DNA from: Hyphomicrobium_A sp963724945
GTDB lineage: Bacteria; Pseudomonadota; Alphaproteobacteria; Rhizobiales; Hyphomicrobiaceae
Length of the DNA stretch: 64,000 bases
Assembly (NCBI GenBank): GCA_963724945.1
Contig: CAVRWL010000003.1
Location: 1,922,001 to 1,986,000, forward strand
Reading direction: 5' to 3'
This document shows positions 30,397 to 39,005 of the stretch, one piece after another. The translations under genes were made by a program, and so were the position numbers. The notes beneath the pieces are model-generated. The model saw nothing but the letters and a program-made list of their open reading frames with translations, was not told where the DNA came from and searched no databases. Numbering within the stretch: the stretch's first letter is position 1; the number at the start of each line of letters is the position of its first letter.

Positions 30397-31128
30397 CTAG
30401 GTCAGCCCCAATCGGTGCAGGATCGCACGCCAGAGGTCCTCCGAGCAGCCGACCTCGAAGGCGCGGCAGGTGACCTCGTGCGAGCCCTGATAGATCATGC
30501 TGAGCGCGACCCAGAGGATGATCAGGAGGCCGATCCACGTAATCCAGGGATACTTGACGAGCAGGCCGGCGATGAAGTGGGAGGCAACCGCCATCAGCAC
30601 GACCGCGACGGCGAGGCCGAGCACGAGTACCAGCACTGAGCCCTTGGACGCGCCGGCGACCGCCAGCACGTTGTCGAGCGACATGGAGACGTCGGCGAGC
30701 GTGATGAGGCCGACGGCGGACCAGAAGCCCAGCTCGGTGCCTGCCGTAGCAGCGCTGACATGACTGTGGACATCGACTGTCGTCACCTGCCGGTACATCT
30801 TCCAGCAGACCCACAGGAGCAGGATGCCGCCCGCGAGCGTCAATCCGATGATGGCGAGGAGTTGAACGGTTATTGCCGCGAAGATGATGCGCAGGACGAC
30901 GGCGGCGGTGATACCCCAGAAGATGACCTTGGCGCGCATCTCAGGCGCAACGCGCGAGGCCGCCAATCCGACGATGATGGCGTTGTCGCCGGCCAGCACC
31001 AGGTCGATCATGGTGATGTTCAGAAGCGCGACGATGTTGTGCCGGTACCAGTCGAGGCTCAGGAGACTGCCGGCTTCATCCATGAAGGCGCCGAGCATCG
31101 CTGCCAGGTCTTGCGTCAGCCAGTCCAT
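30397..31128 (-). CDS. TerC/YjbE-family integral membrane protein
   Basis: The 243-residue protein has about seven membrane helices and two family motifs with acidic residues inside helices: LVLAGDNAIIVGLA and SMSLDNVLAVAGAS. TerC-family proteins are linked to metal homeostasis, mainly manganese efflux and loading of exported enzymes. I use the ATG at 31128, preceded by GGGG-rich sequence; the longer frame adds a Cys/Ala-rich stretch that looks non-coding. The last 30 residues hold three Cys (TCRAFEVGCSEDLW) that are not typical. A T7A4 run lies directly upstream of the start. Confidence 0.85.
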   Translation of the reverse strand: MDWLTQDLAAMLGAFMDEAGSLLSLDWYRHNIVALLNITMIDLVLAGDNAIIVGLAASRVAPEMRAKVIFWGITAAVVLRIIFAAITVQLLAIIGLTLAGGILLLWVCWKMYRQVTTVDVHSHVSAATAGTELGFWSAVGLITLADVSMSLDNVLAVAGASKGSVLVLVLGLAVAVVLMAVASHFIAGLLVKYPWITWIGLLIILWVALSMIYQGSHEVTCRAFEVGCSEDLWRAILHRLGLT

Positions 31129-31329
31129 CCCCCAGGCCCCTTTTTTTAAAACCTTGCCGCAAGCAGTAGACAACGCTCGCGCCGGTTGCTCCCCTCGATC
31201 GGCTGCCGAGCAGGCGGCGGCCGCAATGGCGCTATTTCGCACTGACGCCGGCGCCGCGGCAAGCCTGCACGCGCGGGCAAACGCCCCCTATTCGGGGAGA
31301 CGGCCAAAGCCATAAAGTGCGTTGTTGGA

Positions 31330-31812
31330 TCAGCGCTTGGAGAACTGGAAGCTGCGGCGCGCTTTCATGCGGCCGTACTTCTTGCGCTCCACGACGCGGC
31401 TGTCGCGCGTCAGGAACCCGCCCTTCTTGAGCACGGCGCGCAGCTCGGGCTCGTAGTAGGTCAGCGCCTTGGAGATGCCGTGGCGCACGGCGCCCGCCTG
31501 GCCCGAAAGGCCGCCGCCCATGACGGTCGCCATGATGTCGTATTGGGTGTTGCGTCCCGCCGCGGTGAGCGGCTGCTGCAGAAGCATTTGCAGCACGGGG
31601 CGCGCAAAGTACTGGGTGTAGTCCTTGGCATTGACGGTGATCATGCCCTTGCCGGGCTTCAGCCAAACGCGCGCGACTGCGTTCTTGCGCTTGCCGGTGG
31701 CGTAGGCGCGGCCAAGCTGATCGAGCTTCTGCACGTGCTCGGGCGCGCCCGCGGCCGGCGTCGCGCCCTTCAGCTGATCGAGGTCCTCCAAGGACTTGGT
31801 TTCCTGCGCCAT
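31330..31812 (-). CDS. rpsI: 30S ribosomal protein S9
   Basis: The 160-residue product has an alphaproteobacterial N-terminal extension (about 30 residues rich in Ala/Gly) and then the S9 core: YATGKRKNAVARVWLKPG, the ITVNAKDYTQYF loop, VMGGGLSGQAGAVRHGISKAL and the C-terminal tail RRSFQFSKR whose final Lys-Arg contacts tRNA in the P site. It follows rplM by four bases, the conserved L13-S9 operon. Confidence 0.97.
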   Translation of the reverse strand: MAQETKSLEDLDQLKGATPAAGAPEHVQKLDQLGRAYATGKRKNAVARVWLKPGKGMITVNAKDYTQYFARPVLQMLLQQPLTAAGRNTQYDIMATVMGGGLSGQAGAVRHGISKALTYYEPELRAVLKKGGFLTRDSRVVERKKYGRMKARRSFQFSKR

Positions 31813-31816
31813 GTCG

Positions 31817-32278
31817 TCAGATCCTCGCGTTCTTGCGGTTGAGCTTGCCCACGTCGAGCTTCTCGGGGTTCTGGGCGGCGTGGGGATGCTCGGCGCCCTT
31901 GTAGACCTTCAGATTGCGCATGAGCTTGCGCTGCAACGGCCCGCGCTTCAGCATGCGCTCCACGGCCTTCTGCACGACGCGCTCGGGAAACTTGCCCTCG
32001 AGGATCCGGCGCGGCGTCTGCTCCTTGATGCCGCCCGGATAGCCTGTGTGCCTGTAGTAGACCTTGTCGGTGTGCTTATCGCCCGTGAAGACCACCTTCT
32101 CGGCGTTGACGACGATGATGTTGTCGCCGCAGTCGACGTGCGGGGTATAGATGGCTTTGTGCTTGCCCTTGAGGCGGGTCGCGATCAGTGCGGCGAGCCG
32201 GCCGACGACGAGGCCGTCGGCATCGATCAGGATCCACTTCTTTTCCACCTCGCCGGGTTTGGCGACGTAGGTCGTCAT
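31817..32278 (-). CDS. rplM: 50S ribosomal protein L13
   Basis: The 153-residue product matches L13: WILIDADGLVVGRLAALIA near the N terminus, GDNIIVVNAEKVVFTGDK, and YYRHTGYPGGIKEQT. The ATG at 32278 gives the usual MTTYVAKPGEVEKKW start; an in-frame extension to 32377 is not coding in character. It is the first gene of the rplM-rpsI operon, whose promoter should lie between 32279 and about 32440. Confidence 0.97.
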   Translation of the reverse strand: MTTYVAKPGEVEKKWILIDADGLVVGRLAALIATRLKGKHKAIYTPHVDCGDNIIVVNAEKVVFTGDKHTDKVYYRHTGYPGGIKEQTPRRILEGKFPERVVQKAVERMLKRGPLQRKLMRNLKVYKGAEHPHAAQNPEKLDVGKLNRKNARI

Positions 32279-32440
32279 GAGCCGCTCCGTTGTTGGCGCT
32301 GGCGATGGCCCTGGGGACCGGTCGAAGCCCGCGAATGTCGCGCGCCCGGCATCATCGAGCGCGCGCCTTAAAATCAAACCGCCGCCCCCATGTCAACAAG
32401 AGACTGAGAAGAACTGAAAAAATGACGTAAAAGCAGCATG

Positions 32441-32487
32441 TTGTGTCACAAGGTAAAATGTTACCGCGTTGTGGTAGTATATTACCA
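32441..32487. promoter_or_regulatory. Cluster of three palindromes, probable operator array
   Basis: In the AT-rich centre of the 370-bp gap between rplM and the gene at 32649 there are a perfect 11-base palindrome TTGTGTCACAA (32441-32451) and two sites of the form GGTAnnnnnnTACC: GGTAAAATGTTACC (32452-32465) and GGTAGTATATTACC (32473-32486). The centres of the two GGTA sites are 21 bp apart, two helical turns, as for paired dimer sites on one DNA face. The regulator is unknown. Confidence 0.5.
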
Positions 32488-32648
32488 AGATGCTTCAAGG
32501 TCACGCCGCGGCCACCGGCCGGGCACCCGGCTCGCCTCGCTTGCGGCGCTGGCGAACTTGGTGAAGATGGCGCGCAGAACCACGCTTCGGCGAGGGCGTC
32601 TCCGGCGCGCCATAGGCCGGCCAAAACCATATCGGGAGAGCCGAAACC

Positions 32649-33182
32649 ATGCAGCAGGCTTTGCGACGTTGGATCGCCTGCGCGGCGGCTGTGGCATTGA
32701 GCCTTGCGCTCGCGAGTGCGGGCGCCATGGCGCAGGAGGCGAGCGATGAGCCGGTCAGGCAGATCAAGCTCACCGAGGATCAGGTCAAGAACTTCATCTC
32801 GGCTCAGCCCGATCTGGCGGCCGTCGCCGGCAAGCTGCAAGTGGCAGGCAACGATCCCGATGCGGCGCTGCGGGCCCAGCTCGATGGCATCGCCAAGAAG
32901 CACGGCTTTTCGAGCTTCAGCGAGCTCGACGACGTGGCTGCCAATATCTCGATCGTCATGGCAGGCTTGGATTCGCAGACGGGCGAGTTCACCGACCCCG
33001 TCGACGCGCTCAAGAAGGAGCTTGCCGACGTCAGCGCCGACACCTCCATCCCCGAGGACACCAAGAAGCAGCTCGAGCAGGAGCTGAACGAAGCGATCAA
33101 GACGACGCCGCCTTTGGAGCACAAGGAGAATGTCGATCTCGTCAAGGCCCATCGCCAGGAGATCGAAAAGGCGCTGGAATAG
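32649..33182 (+). CDS. Exported hypothetical protein
   Basis: The 177-residue protein has a clear signal peptide (WIACAAAVALSLALASAGAMAQ) and a small, acidic, helical mature part of about 148 residues with no cysteine and no motif I recognise. Runs such as LTEDQVKNFISAQPDLAAVAGKL and IPEDTKKQLEQELNEAIK look like helical hairpins. It is likely periplasmic. It lies downstream of the palindrome cluster and 32 bp before the enoyl-CoA hydratase gene, so the four genes to 35024 may form one transcript. Confidence 0.75.
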   Translation: MQQALRRWIACAAAVALSLALASAGAMAQEASDEPVRQIKLTEDQVKNFISAQPDLAAVAGKLQVAGNDPDAALRAQLDGIAKKHGFSSFSELDDVAANISIVMAGLDSQTGEFTDPVDALKKELADVSADTSIPEDTKKQLEQELNEAIKTTPPLEHKENVDLVKAHRQEIEKALE

Positions 33183-33214
33183 CAGCGATTTGCACCAGGA
33201 GGAAGTCTGAGCCG

Positions 33215-34048
33215 ATGCAAGAGCGCACAATGACGACGGCGGGCGTTGAGGGCGGCGAGGCGCCTCTCTTGATCGAGCGGCCGCAGGCGCACGTGGCGGT
33301 GCTGACCATGAACCGTGCCGCCGCGCGCAACAGCCTGTCGATCGCCATGATCGACGCGCTGCATCTCGCGATCACCGAGCTTGCACACAAGGCGAATGTC
33401 TCGGCCATCGTGCTGGCGGCGAAAGGGCCGGTGTTCTCGGCCGGCCACGATCTCAAGGAGCTGACGGCGCACCGCGCCGATGCCGATCATGGGCTCGCTT
33501 TCTACGAACTTGCGATGACGCGTTGCTCCGCCATGATGCAGGCGATCGTGGCTTGCCCGAAGCCAATTATTGCTGCTGTGCAGGGCACCGCCACCGCTGC
33601 CGGCTGCCAGCTCGTCGCCACCTGCGATCTCGCGGTCGCCGCCGAGGAAGCGCAGTTCTGCACGCCCGGCGTCAACATCGGTCTCTTCTGCTCCACGCCG
33701 ATGGTGGCGTTGTCGCGCAACGTCGGCCGCAAGCGGGCGATGGAGATGCTGCTCTTGGGCGAGATGCTGCCCGCGGCGCAGGCAGTAGAGTACGGCCTCG
33801 TCAATCGCGTCGTTCCGGGGCCGCAGGTGCTCAAGACGGCGCTGGAGCTCGCGGAAAAGATTGCGGAGAAGTCGCCTGCCACCGTCGCTATCGGCAAGAG
33901 AGCTTTCTACGAGCAGATCGAGATGCCGCTTAAGAACGCCTACGCCCATGCGACCAGGGTCATGGTCGAGAACATGATGGCGCGTGATGCCGCCGAGGGG
34001 ATCGCGGCCTTCCTCGACAAGCGCAAGCCCGACTGGAAAGGCTGCTGA
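33215..34048 (+). CDS. Enoyl-CoA hydratase/isomerase family protein
   Basis: The 277-residue crotonase-fold protein has the oxyanion-hole segments GPVFSAGHDLKELT and VQGTATAAGCQLVATCDLAVA, in the pattern of the ECHDC3-like subfamily. One of the two usual catalytic glutamates is replaced: the segment after the second oxyanion hole reads FCTPGVNIGLFCSTPMVAL, so classical hydratase activity is uncertain. The ATG at 33215 has AGGAGG 12 bases upstream. The stop overlaps the next start in TGATG. Confidence 0.85.
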   Translation: MQERTMTTAGVEGGEAPLLIERPQAHVAVLTMNRAAARNSLSIAMIDALHLAITELAHKANVSAIVLAAKGPVFSAGHDLKELTAHRADADHGLAFYELAMTRCSAMMQAIVACPKPIIAAVQGTATAAGCQLVATCDLAVAAEEAQFCTPGVNIGLFCSTPMVALSRNVGRKRAMEMLLLGEMLPAAQAVEYGLVNRVVPGPQVLKTALELAEKIAEKSPATVAIGKRAFYEQIEMPLKNAYAHATRVMVENMMARDAAEGIAAFLDKRKPDWKGC

Positions 34049-34494
34049 TGGAGCCGCGGCTCACGCTCATCACGCTCGGCGTGCGCGACATCGCGCGCGC
34101 TCGCGCCTTCTATGAGGCGTTGGGCTTCAAGGCCGGTACAGCGTCGCAGGAGAGCGTCACGTTCCTCGATGCTGGCGGCGTCGTGCTCGCGCTTTACGGG
34201 CGCGGCCCTCTTGCTGAGGACGCGACGGTCGAGGACAGCGCGCCGGGCTTCTCGGGTGTCGCGCTCGCCCATAATGCGCGCAGCGAGGCCGACGTGGATG
34301 CTGCGCTCAAAGAGGCCGTCGCTGCGGGCGGCAAACTGATCAAGCCCGCCGGCAAGGCATTCTGGGGCGGCTACTCGGGCTACTTCGCCGATCCCGACGG
34401 CCACTTGTGGGAGGTTGCCTACAACCCATATTTCAGGCTCGGCGCCGACGGCCGTGTCGAGCTGGAGATGGGCCCGGACTTGGACGAGGCATGA
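34048..34494 (+). CDS. VOC (glyoxalase/bleomycin-resistance fold) protein
   Basis: The 148-residue protein shows two beta-alpha-beta-beta-beta units of the vicinal-oxygen-chelate fold: LTLITLGVRDIARARAFYEALGF at the start and the closing YSGYFADPDGHLWEVAYNPYF, whose Glu is a usual metal ligand. The substrate is unknown. It is coupled to the enoyl-CoA hydratase gene (TGATG) and to the CoA-binding protein gene (ATGA), so the three are made together. Confidence 0.85.
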   Translation: MEPRLTLITLGVRDIARARAFYEALGFKAGTASQESVTFLDAGGVVLALYGRGPLAEDATVEDSAPGFSGVALAHNARSEADVDAALKEAVAAGGKLIKPAGKAFWGGYSGYFADPDGHLWEVAYNPYFRLGADGRVELEMGPDLDEA

Positions 34495-35024
34495 ATCACG
34501 ACAGCTATAGCGACGATGACATCGCTGCCATCCTCAGTGATGCGCGCACGTTTGCATTCGTCGGCGCCAGCGCCAATTCGAACCGGCCGAGCTACTTCGC
34601 CATGAAGTACCTCCTCGGCAAGGGCTATCACGTTATCCCAGTCAATCCCGGGCACGCCGGGGAGCAGATCCTCGGTCAGACGGTCTATGGCGCGCTCGCT
34701 GACGTTCCCGGGGCCGTCGACGTCGTCGACATCTTCCGCAACTCGGAGGCCGCGCTCGGCATCGCGCGCGAGGCGATTGCCCTGAAAGACAAGCTCGGGC
34801 TCAAGGTGCTCTGGATGCAGCTCGGCGTGCGTAACGACGAGGCGGCGGCTGAGGCGGAAGCAGCCGGGCTCACCGTCGTCATGAACCGCTGCCCCAAGAT
34901 CGAGTACGGCCGGCTGTCTGGCGAGATCGGCTGGGCCGGCGTCAACACCGGCACGATCTCCAGCCTGCGCCCCAAGCTTGCCGCGCACGGCGTGCAGAGC
35001 CACGTTCTCGCGACGAAGCGCTGA
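34491..35024 (+). CDS. CoA-binding domain protein
   Basis: The 177-residue protein is a stand-alone CoA-binding Rossmann domain like E. coli YccU: FAFVGASANSNRPSYFAMKYLLGKGYHVIPVNPG, then VDVVDIFRNSEAAL and LWMQLGVRNDEAA, ending with CPKIEYGRL. Start ATG at 34491 overlaps the previous stop by four bases. The pairing with an enoyl-CoA hydratase suggests a link to acyl-CoA metabolism, but no activity can be assigned. Confidence 0.87.
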   Translation: MNHDSYSDDDIAAILSDARTFAFVGASANSNRPSYFAMKYLLGKGYHVIPVNPGHAGEQILGQTVYGALADVPGAVDVVDIFRNSEAALGIAREAIALKDKLGLKVLWMQLGVRNDEAAAEAEAAGLTVVMNRCPKIEYGRLSGEIGWAGVNTGTISSLRPKLAAHGVQSHVLATKR

Positions 35025-35108
35025 CCCTGAGGCGCCCTTCGCGGTGGACGGCGCTTTTCCCTGCGTCTACGCTCCCCGCTCATCTCAGTGCTCGCGAGGG
35101 GGCGGCAC

Positions 35109-35978
35109 GTGGCGATTTTCATTGTACGGTACCTGCCGTTTGAGCTGCTTGCGGCCGGCGTCGTCCTTATCCTGCTGACGGGGCGGCCACTCTTCACGAA
35201 GGGCGCGCTCTCTGCCCGGCAGAGCCGGTTCCGCTCGCTCGTCGCCGCCTCGCCCGTCCTCGATGTGCTGATCCTCATCTCGGCGGTCGGCAAGCCGTTC
35301 CTGGAGCGCCTCCAAGGCAACGATTGGCACTCCGATCTGCTCGGCCAGGAGCCGCTGCTCGTCGTGAGCATGGTTATCACCGTGAGCATTTTTGCGATGA
35401 TCGGGGCCGTGCTCTTCTACTTCTACCGCGCCATCCAGAACATCAACGCCTTCAGCCAGCGCCGCGTGCGCCGCCCATTCTCGGCACTGTTCATGGTCGT
35501 CCCGATCGCCAATCTCGTCGTCACGCCCTACATCCAGTACTTCGCCTACCAGAGGAGCCGGGCGTTTGCGGAACCGCAAAAGGCCTCGGCGCTGGCCGCC
35601 GCGCTGCTCGTGGGGCTCGCATTCGGGAGCGTCGTCGTCAGCGTCGTCTGCGGCTATGCCGGAAAAGAGGTCAGCGGGCCGGCGCTCTTTGACGCCGGCA
35701 GCCTTCTGGTCATCGGCACGCTGACGGGGCTAGCCGGTGGCCTCCTGACGACGCGGATCGTCAATTCCATCGCGCGCGATCAGGAGGCCTATGCGTCGCA
35801 AATCGGGGCGCTCGCGGAGGGGACCGCGAGGGCCGGAAAGCCTGTCAAGCGCCAGCGCGAGACCCTGCGCGTGCTCGCCGCCGCGGGCCTACTGCTCGTG
35901 GCAGGCTTGGCGGCCCTCTTTCCGGCGCAAGCCTCCCTCATTGCGTCCATGCTCCCGCAAATTATGGCCCGGAACTGA
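35109..35978 (+). CDS. Hypothetical membrane protein, weakly DUF4328-like
   Basis: The protein (289 residues from GTG 35109, which follows GCGAGGGGGC; a GTG at 35088 is the alternative) has about six membrane helices. The middle segment FYFYRAIQNINAFSQRRVRR-PFSALFMVVPIANLVVTPYIQYFAYQRSR resembles the DUF4328 pattern (a YRA..N, a PIANL helix). No function is known. It stands alone downstream of the CoA-binding gene. Confidence 0.65.
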   Translation: MAIFIVRYLPFELLAAGVVLILLTGRPLFTKGALSARQSRFRSLVAASPVLDVLILISAVGKPFLERLQGNDWHSDLLGQEPLLVVSMVITVSIFAMIGAVLFYFYRAIQNINAFSQRRVRRPFSALFMVVPIANLVVTPYIQYFAYQRSRAFAEPQKASALAAALLVGLAFGSVVVSVVCGYAGKEVSGPALFDAGSLLVIGTLTGLAGGLLTTRIVNSIARDQEAYASQIGALAEGTARAGKPVKRQRETLRVLAAAGLLLVAGLAALFPAQASLIASMLPQIMARN

Positions 35979-36067
35979 GACAGGCGTGTTGCGGCGAGGC
36001 CGCTCGATTGGGCTTTTTGGCGTTCCGCGGGGAACAGCGGCCGCTTTTCGCTTCGGCAATTCTCTCC

Positions 36068-36283
36068 ATGGCAGCTAAGCTCGAACACTGGCAAGGAAGG
36101 ACCATTCTCGTGGACCATATCGTCTCCGTCGGCATGGATGCCGGCACGCTGAAGCAGCTCGATGACCTGCGCCGGGCGCACCCCAACGTTCCCTCGCGCG
36201 TCGATATCATCAAGCGCCTCATCTGGGAGGCGCACGCCAAGATCGCCGCGCCCGCGCCAGCGACCGCCGGCGCCAACGGATAA
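36068..36283 (+). CDS. Small ribbon-helix-helix-like protein
   Basis: From the ATG at 36068 the product is 71 residues. The core VSVGMDAGTLKQLDDLRRAHPNVPSRVDIIKRLIWEAHAKI fits a strand-helix-turn-helix of the ribbon-helix-helix DNA-binding type, where VPSRVDIIKRLI corresponds to the second helix. No partner toxin gene lies next to it. It could be an autoregulator or orphan antitoxin; this is inference. A TTG start 60 bp upstream is possible. Confidence 0.5.
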   Translation: MAAKLEHWQGRTILVDHIVSVGMDAGTLKQLDDLRRAHPNVPSRVDIIKRLIWEAHAKIAAPAPATAGANG

Positions 36284-36618
36284 CGCGCTCGGCGAGCGAG
36301 ATCGCCGGATCGTGCCTCCGGCGCTCGCCAGTTAATGCAACCTCAGACATTTACGAGTTCGTCGGACCCCGACCCCGGGCGCCTGCGGCTTTTTTTTGAA
36401 GGCGTGCGGCCCGGCAGCCATTGCAGCGGGACACAGCACCGGGCCACTGCGGGCTCCCGCCCTACTCGTTTCCAACTCTTCAGTCGCCGCAAATGGCGTA
36501 CAAAAAAATACCGTTAATCCATCGCTCTAGGCGAGCCCGTTGACATGTCACTTGCGGAACTGCACCGCCGGTGTCCGCCTCCTAACGTCGGGCCAGTGAG
36601 TGAAGGAGCACTGGCCCC
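36284..36618. other. Intergenic stretch with a weak hairpin
   Basis: No gene is seen in these 335 bases. A 7-bp hairpin (CGCCGGA at 36303-36309 with TCCGGCG at 36317-36323) follows the small gene and may end its transcript, though it has no T-run. A T8 run is near 36391, and the last 120 bases are more AT-rich and probably carry the promoter for the alpha/beta hydrolase gene. Confidence 0.4.
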
Positions 36619-37509
36619 ATGACGATCACGACCGAGACGACGCACGCAAGCACGCCGAGCACCCCCGCCAAGGACCAGACGGTCCGTTTCAACGGCGGCA
36701 AGGTGGGCGTGCTTCTGCTCCACGGTCTGGGCGGCACGCCGGCCGAGGTCCGCTTCGTCGCCATGGGCCTCAACAAGGCGGGCTATACCGTTCACACGCC
36801 CCAACTCGCCGGCCACGGCGGCGCCTCCGACGGCGACACCAAGTGGCAGGATTGGTACCGCAGCGCGCGCGCCGCTCTGGTCGAGCTGCGCAAGGAGTGC
36901 GACACGGTGATCGTCGGCGGCCTGTGCATGGGCGCCATCCTCGGCCTGCATCTCGCCGCCCGCCAGCCCGACAAGGTGCAGGGCGTAGCGCTATTCTCGC
37001 CGACCTTGTGGATCAACGGCTGGGCGATGCCCTGGACCATGAAGCTGTTCAACCTGTGCCATAGCCGCCGGGTCGCCAAGATGATGACCTTCCCCGATGC
37101 GGACTCGCTCGGCATCAAGTGCCCGCGCGTGCGCCAGTTTGTGAAGCAGGCGCTCGAAAGCTCGCCCGAGTACGGCAAGTCGGGCGTGCCGGCCACCATG
37201 GTTCTTGAGCATCGCCGCATGGTCAGGGCCGCGATCAACATCCTGCCCCGCGTGCGCCAGCGCACCCTGATCGTGCACTCGCGCCAGGACGACTACGCCG
37301 CCCTCAACAACGCGACCTACCTGCAGGGCGAGCTAACGGGCCGCGTCGACATGGTGGTGCTGGAGGACAGCTATCACATGGTCACGCTCGATAAGCAGCG
37401 CCACGTCGTGGTCGAGCGCGCCCGCGACTTCCTCGAACTCGATCGTCGGCGAGATCAAGGCCGCCGCTGCCGCCGCTGCGGTGCCGCTTCCGCTCGCCGC
37501 TTAAGCTAA
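36619..37509 (+). CDS. Alpha/beta hydrolase with cysteine nucleophile (carboxylesterase-like)
   Basis: The 296-residue cytoplasmic protein has the oxyanion motif LLLHGLGGTPAEVRF near residue 33, as in Est30-type carboxylesterases. The nucleophile elbow reads GGLCMGAILGL, placing Cys103 (codon 36925-36927) where Ser is usual. The expected Asp (HSRQDDYA) and His (DSYHMVTLD) are present. The last 22 residues are Arg/Cys-rich and odd; reading the next frame from about 37442 gives a more natural Ala-rich end stopping at 37504, so a single-base error or frameshift near 37440 is possible. Substrate unknown. Confidence 0.78.
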   Translation: MTITTETTHASTPSTPAKDQTVRFNGGKVGVLLLHGLGGTPAEVRFVAMGLNKAGYTVHTPQLAGHGGASDGDTKWQDWYRSARAALVELRKECDTVIVGGLCMGAILGLHLAARQPDKVQGVALFSPTLWINGWAMPWTMKLFNLCHSRRVAKMMTFPDADSLGIKCPRVRQFVKQALESSPEYGKSGVPATMVLEHRRMVRAAINILPRVRQRTLIVHSRQDDYAALNNATYLQGELTGRVDMVVLEDSYHMVTLDKQRHVVVERARDFLELDRRRDQGRRCRRCGAASARRLS

Positions 37510-37663
37510 AGCAACGAAGCCGGCAACGGCGCCACCCGCGATGGACGCCGTTTTGTGCAACGGCGCTAGGCTCGGCAGCCGCGGATATGCTACGAGTTTG
37601 CGGGCTCGCAGATTGGGCAGCACTCATTTTCCCCAACATCGGTCGGACGGCTCGGGTGACGGG

Positions 37664-39005
37664 ATGACGGCTGGCGCGCACTCTGAGCAACGCAACCTCT
37701 GGGATGAGAGCCGGGAGCGCCGTCCGGTCGCGCCTGCGCTCAGCAGTGACATCTCCGTCGACGTTGCGGTTATTGGCGCGGGCTACACCGGGCTTGCCGC
37801 CGCCTATCACCTCAAATGCGCCGAGCCGGCGCTCGAGGTGGCCGTGCTCGAGGCCGAAACCTGCGGCTTTGGCGCCAGCGGCCGCAATGCGGGCTTCGTG
37901 ATGACGCTGTTCGGCGCCTCGCTCGGACAGATGGTTGCACAGCACGGAAAGGCCCGCATGCACGCGGCGCACGAGTTTATGCAAGGCGCCATAGACGCTC
38001 TTGCAGCCACCATCGCCGGGCATAAGCTCGACTGCGATTTCGAGCGCTCAGGCTTCCTCAAAGTCGCGACCGCACCCGCCTACGTCGCTCGCATCCGCAA
38101 GGAGATCGCCACCGTCGAGTCGATGGGCGTCGAAGGCTTCGAATGGCTCGACGCCGACGCGGTCAGGGAGCGCGTCAACTCGCCCACCTTCCTCGGCGGC
38201 TGTTACGAGTCCGGTTGCGGGCTCATCAACCCCGTGAAGTGGGTCGACGCCTTGCGCCGGATCGCTGTCGCCAAAGGCGCGCGCCTCTTCGAGGGCACGC
38301 GGGTCGAAACCGTGCAGCGCGAGGGCGGCAGCTTCCGCCTCACCGCCGCGCGCGGGACGGTTCGCGCGCAGAAGGTCGTGTTCGCCACCAACGGCTACAC
38401 CCACCTCATTCCCGGACTGCGCTTCAAGCAGATCCCGGCCTTCGCCTACATCATCGCCACCGAGCCCCTGAGCCAAGAGCAGCGCGCCGCGTTGCGCTGG
38501 GCGGGGCGCGAGGGGCTAGAGGACGCGCGCAACTTCATGCACTTTTTCCGCCTCACGCCCGACAACCGGCTGCTGGCCGGCGGCGGCCCCGGCGTCGTGC
38601 CGTTCGCCGGCAACATGCACCACGACGCCTCGCCCGAAAGCGTGGGCGCATCTCGCCAGCTTCATTGCCACGACGTTCCCGGTGCTGCGCGGCATCCGCA
38701 TCACCCACCGCTGGGGCGGCGCGTTCTCCGTCACGCTCAACTCCACCCCGCAGATCGGCACGCTGCACGGCGGCGCGGCGGTCTATTCGGTCGGCTGCAC
38801 CGGCCACGGCGTCGCCATGACGCACCAGAACGGGGCCATCCTTGCAGACCTCGTGCTCGGGCGCAGAACCGAGCTCTCAGAGCTGTGGTTCGTCAACCGC
38901 CGCTCGCTGCCGTTCCCGCCCGAGCCGTTGCGCTTCCTCGGCACCAAGGCGGTGACGGGGATGATGGCACTCGACGACTGGTGGTGCGAGAGGGGAGCGA
39001 CATGA
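37664..39005 (+). pseudogene. FAD-dependent amine oxidoreductase (DAO family), one frameshift
   Basis: The first part, from ATG 37664, carries the FAD-binding motif VAVIGAGYTGLAAAYHL with a partner VAVLEAE and ASGRNAGFVM, typical of glycine-oxidase or gamma-glutamylputrescine-oxidase-like proteins. At about 38638 the frame moves by one base; the next frame continues directly with AWAHLASFIATTFPVLRG and ends with the FAD-binding GGAAVYSVGCTGHGVAM and LDDWWCERGAT. Together they give a full protein of about 446 residues. One extra base explains the break, so this is either a sequencing error or a recent mutation. The stop overlaps the next start in ATGA. Confidence 0.8.

Noticed and set aside
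36303..36323. Hairpin CGCCGGA/TCCGGCG as a firm terminator
   Set aside because: Only 7 bp with no T-run; mentioned as weak in the intergenic entry only.
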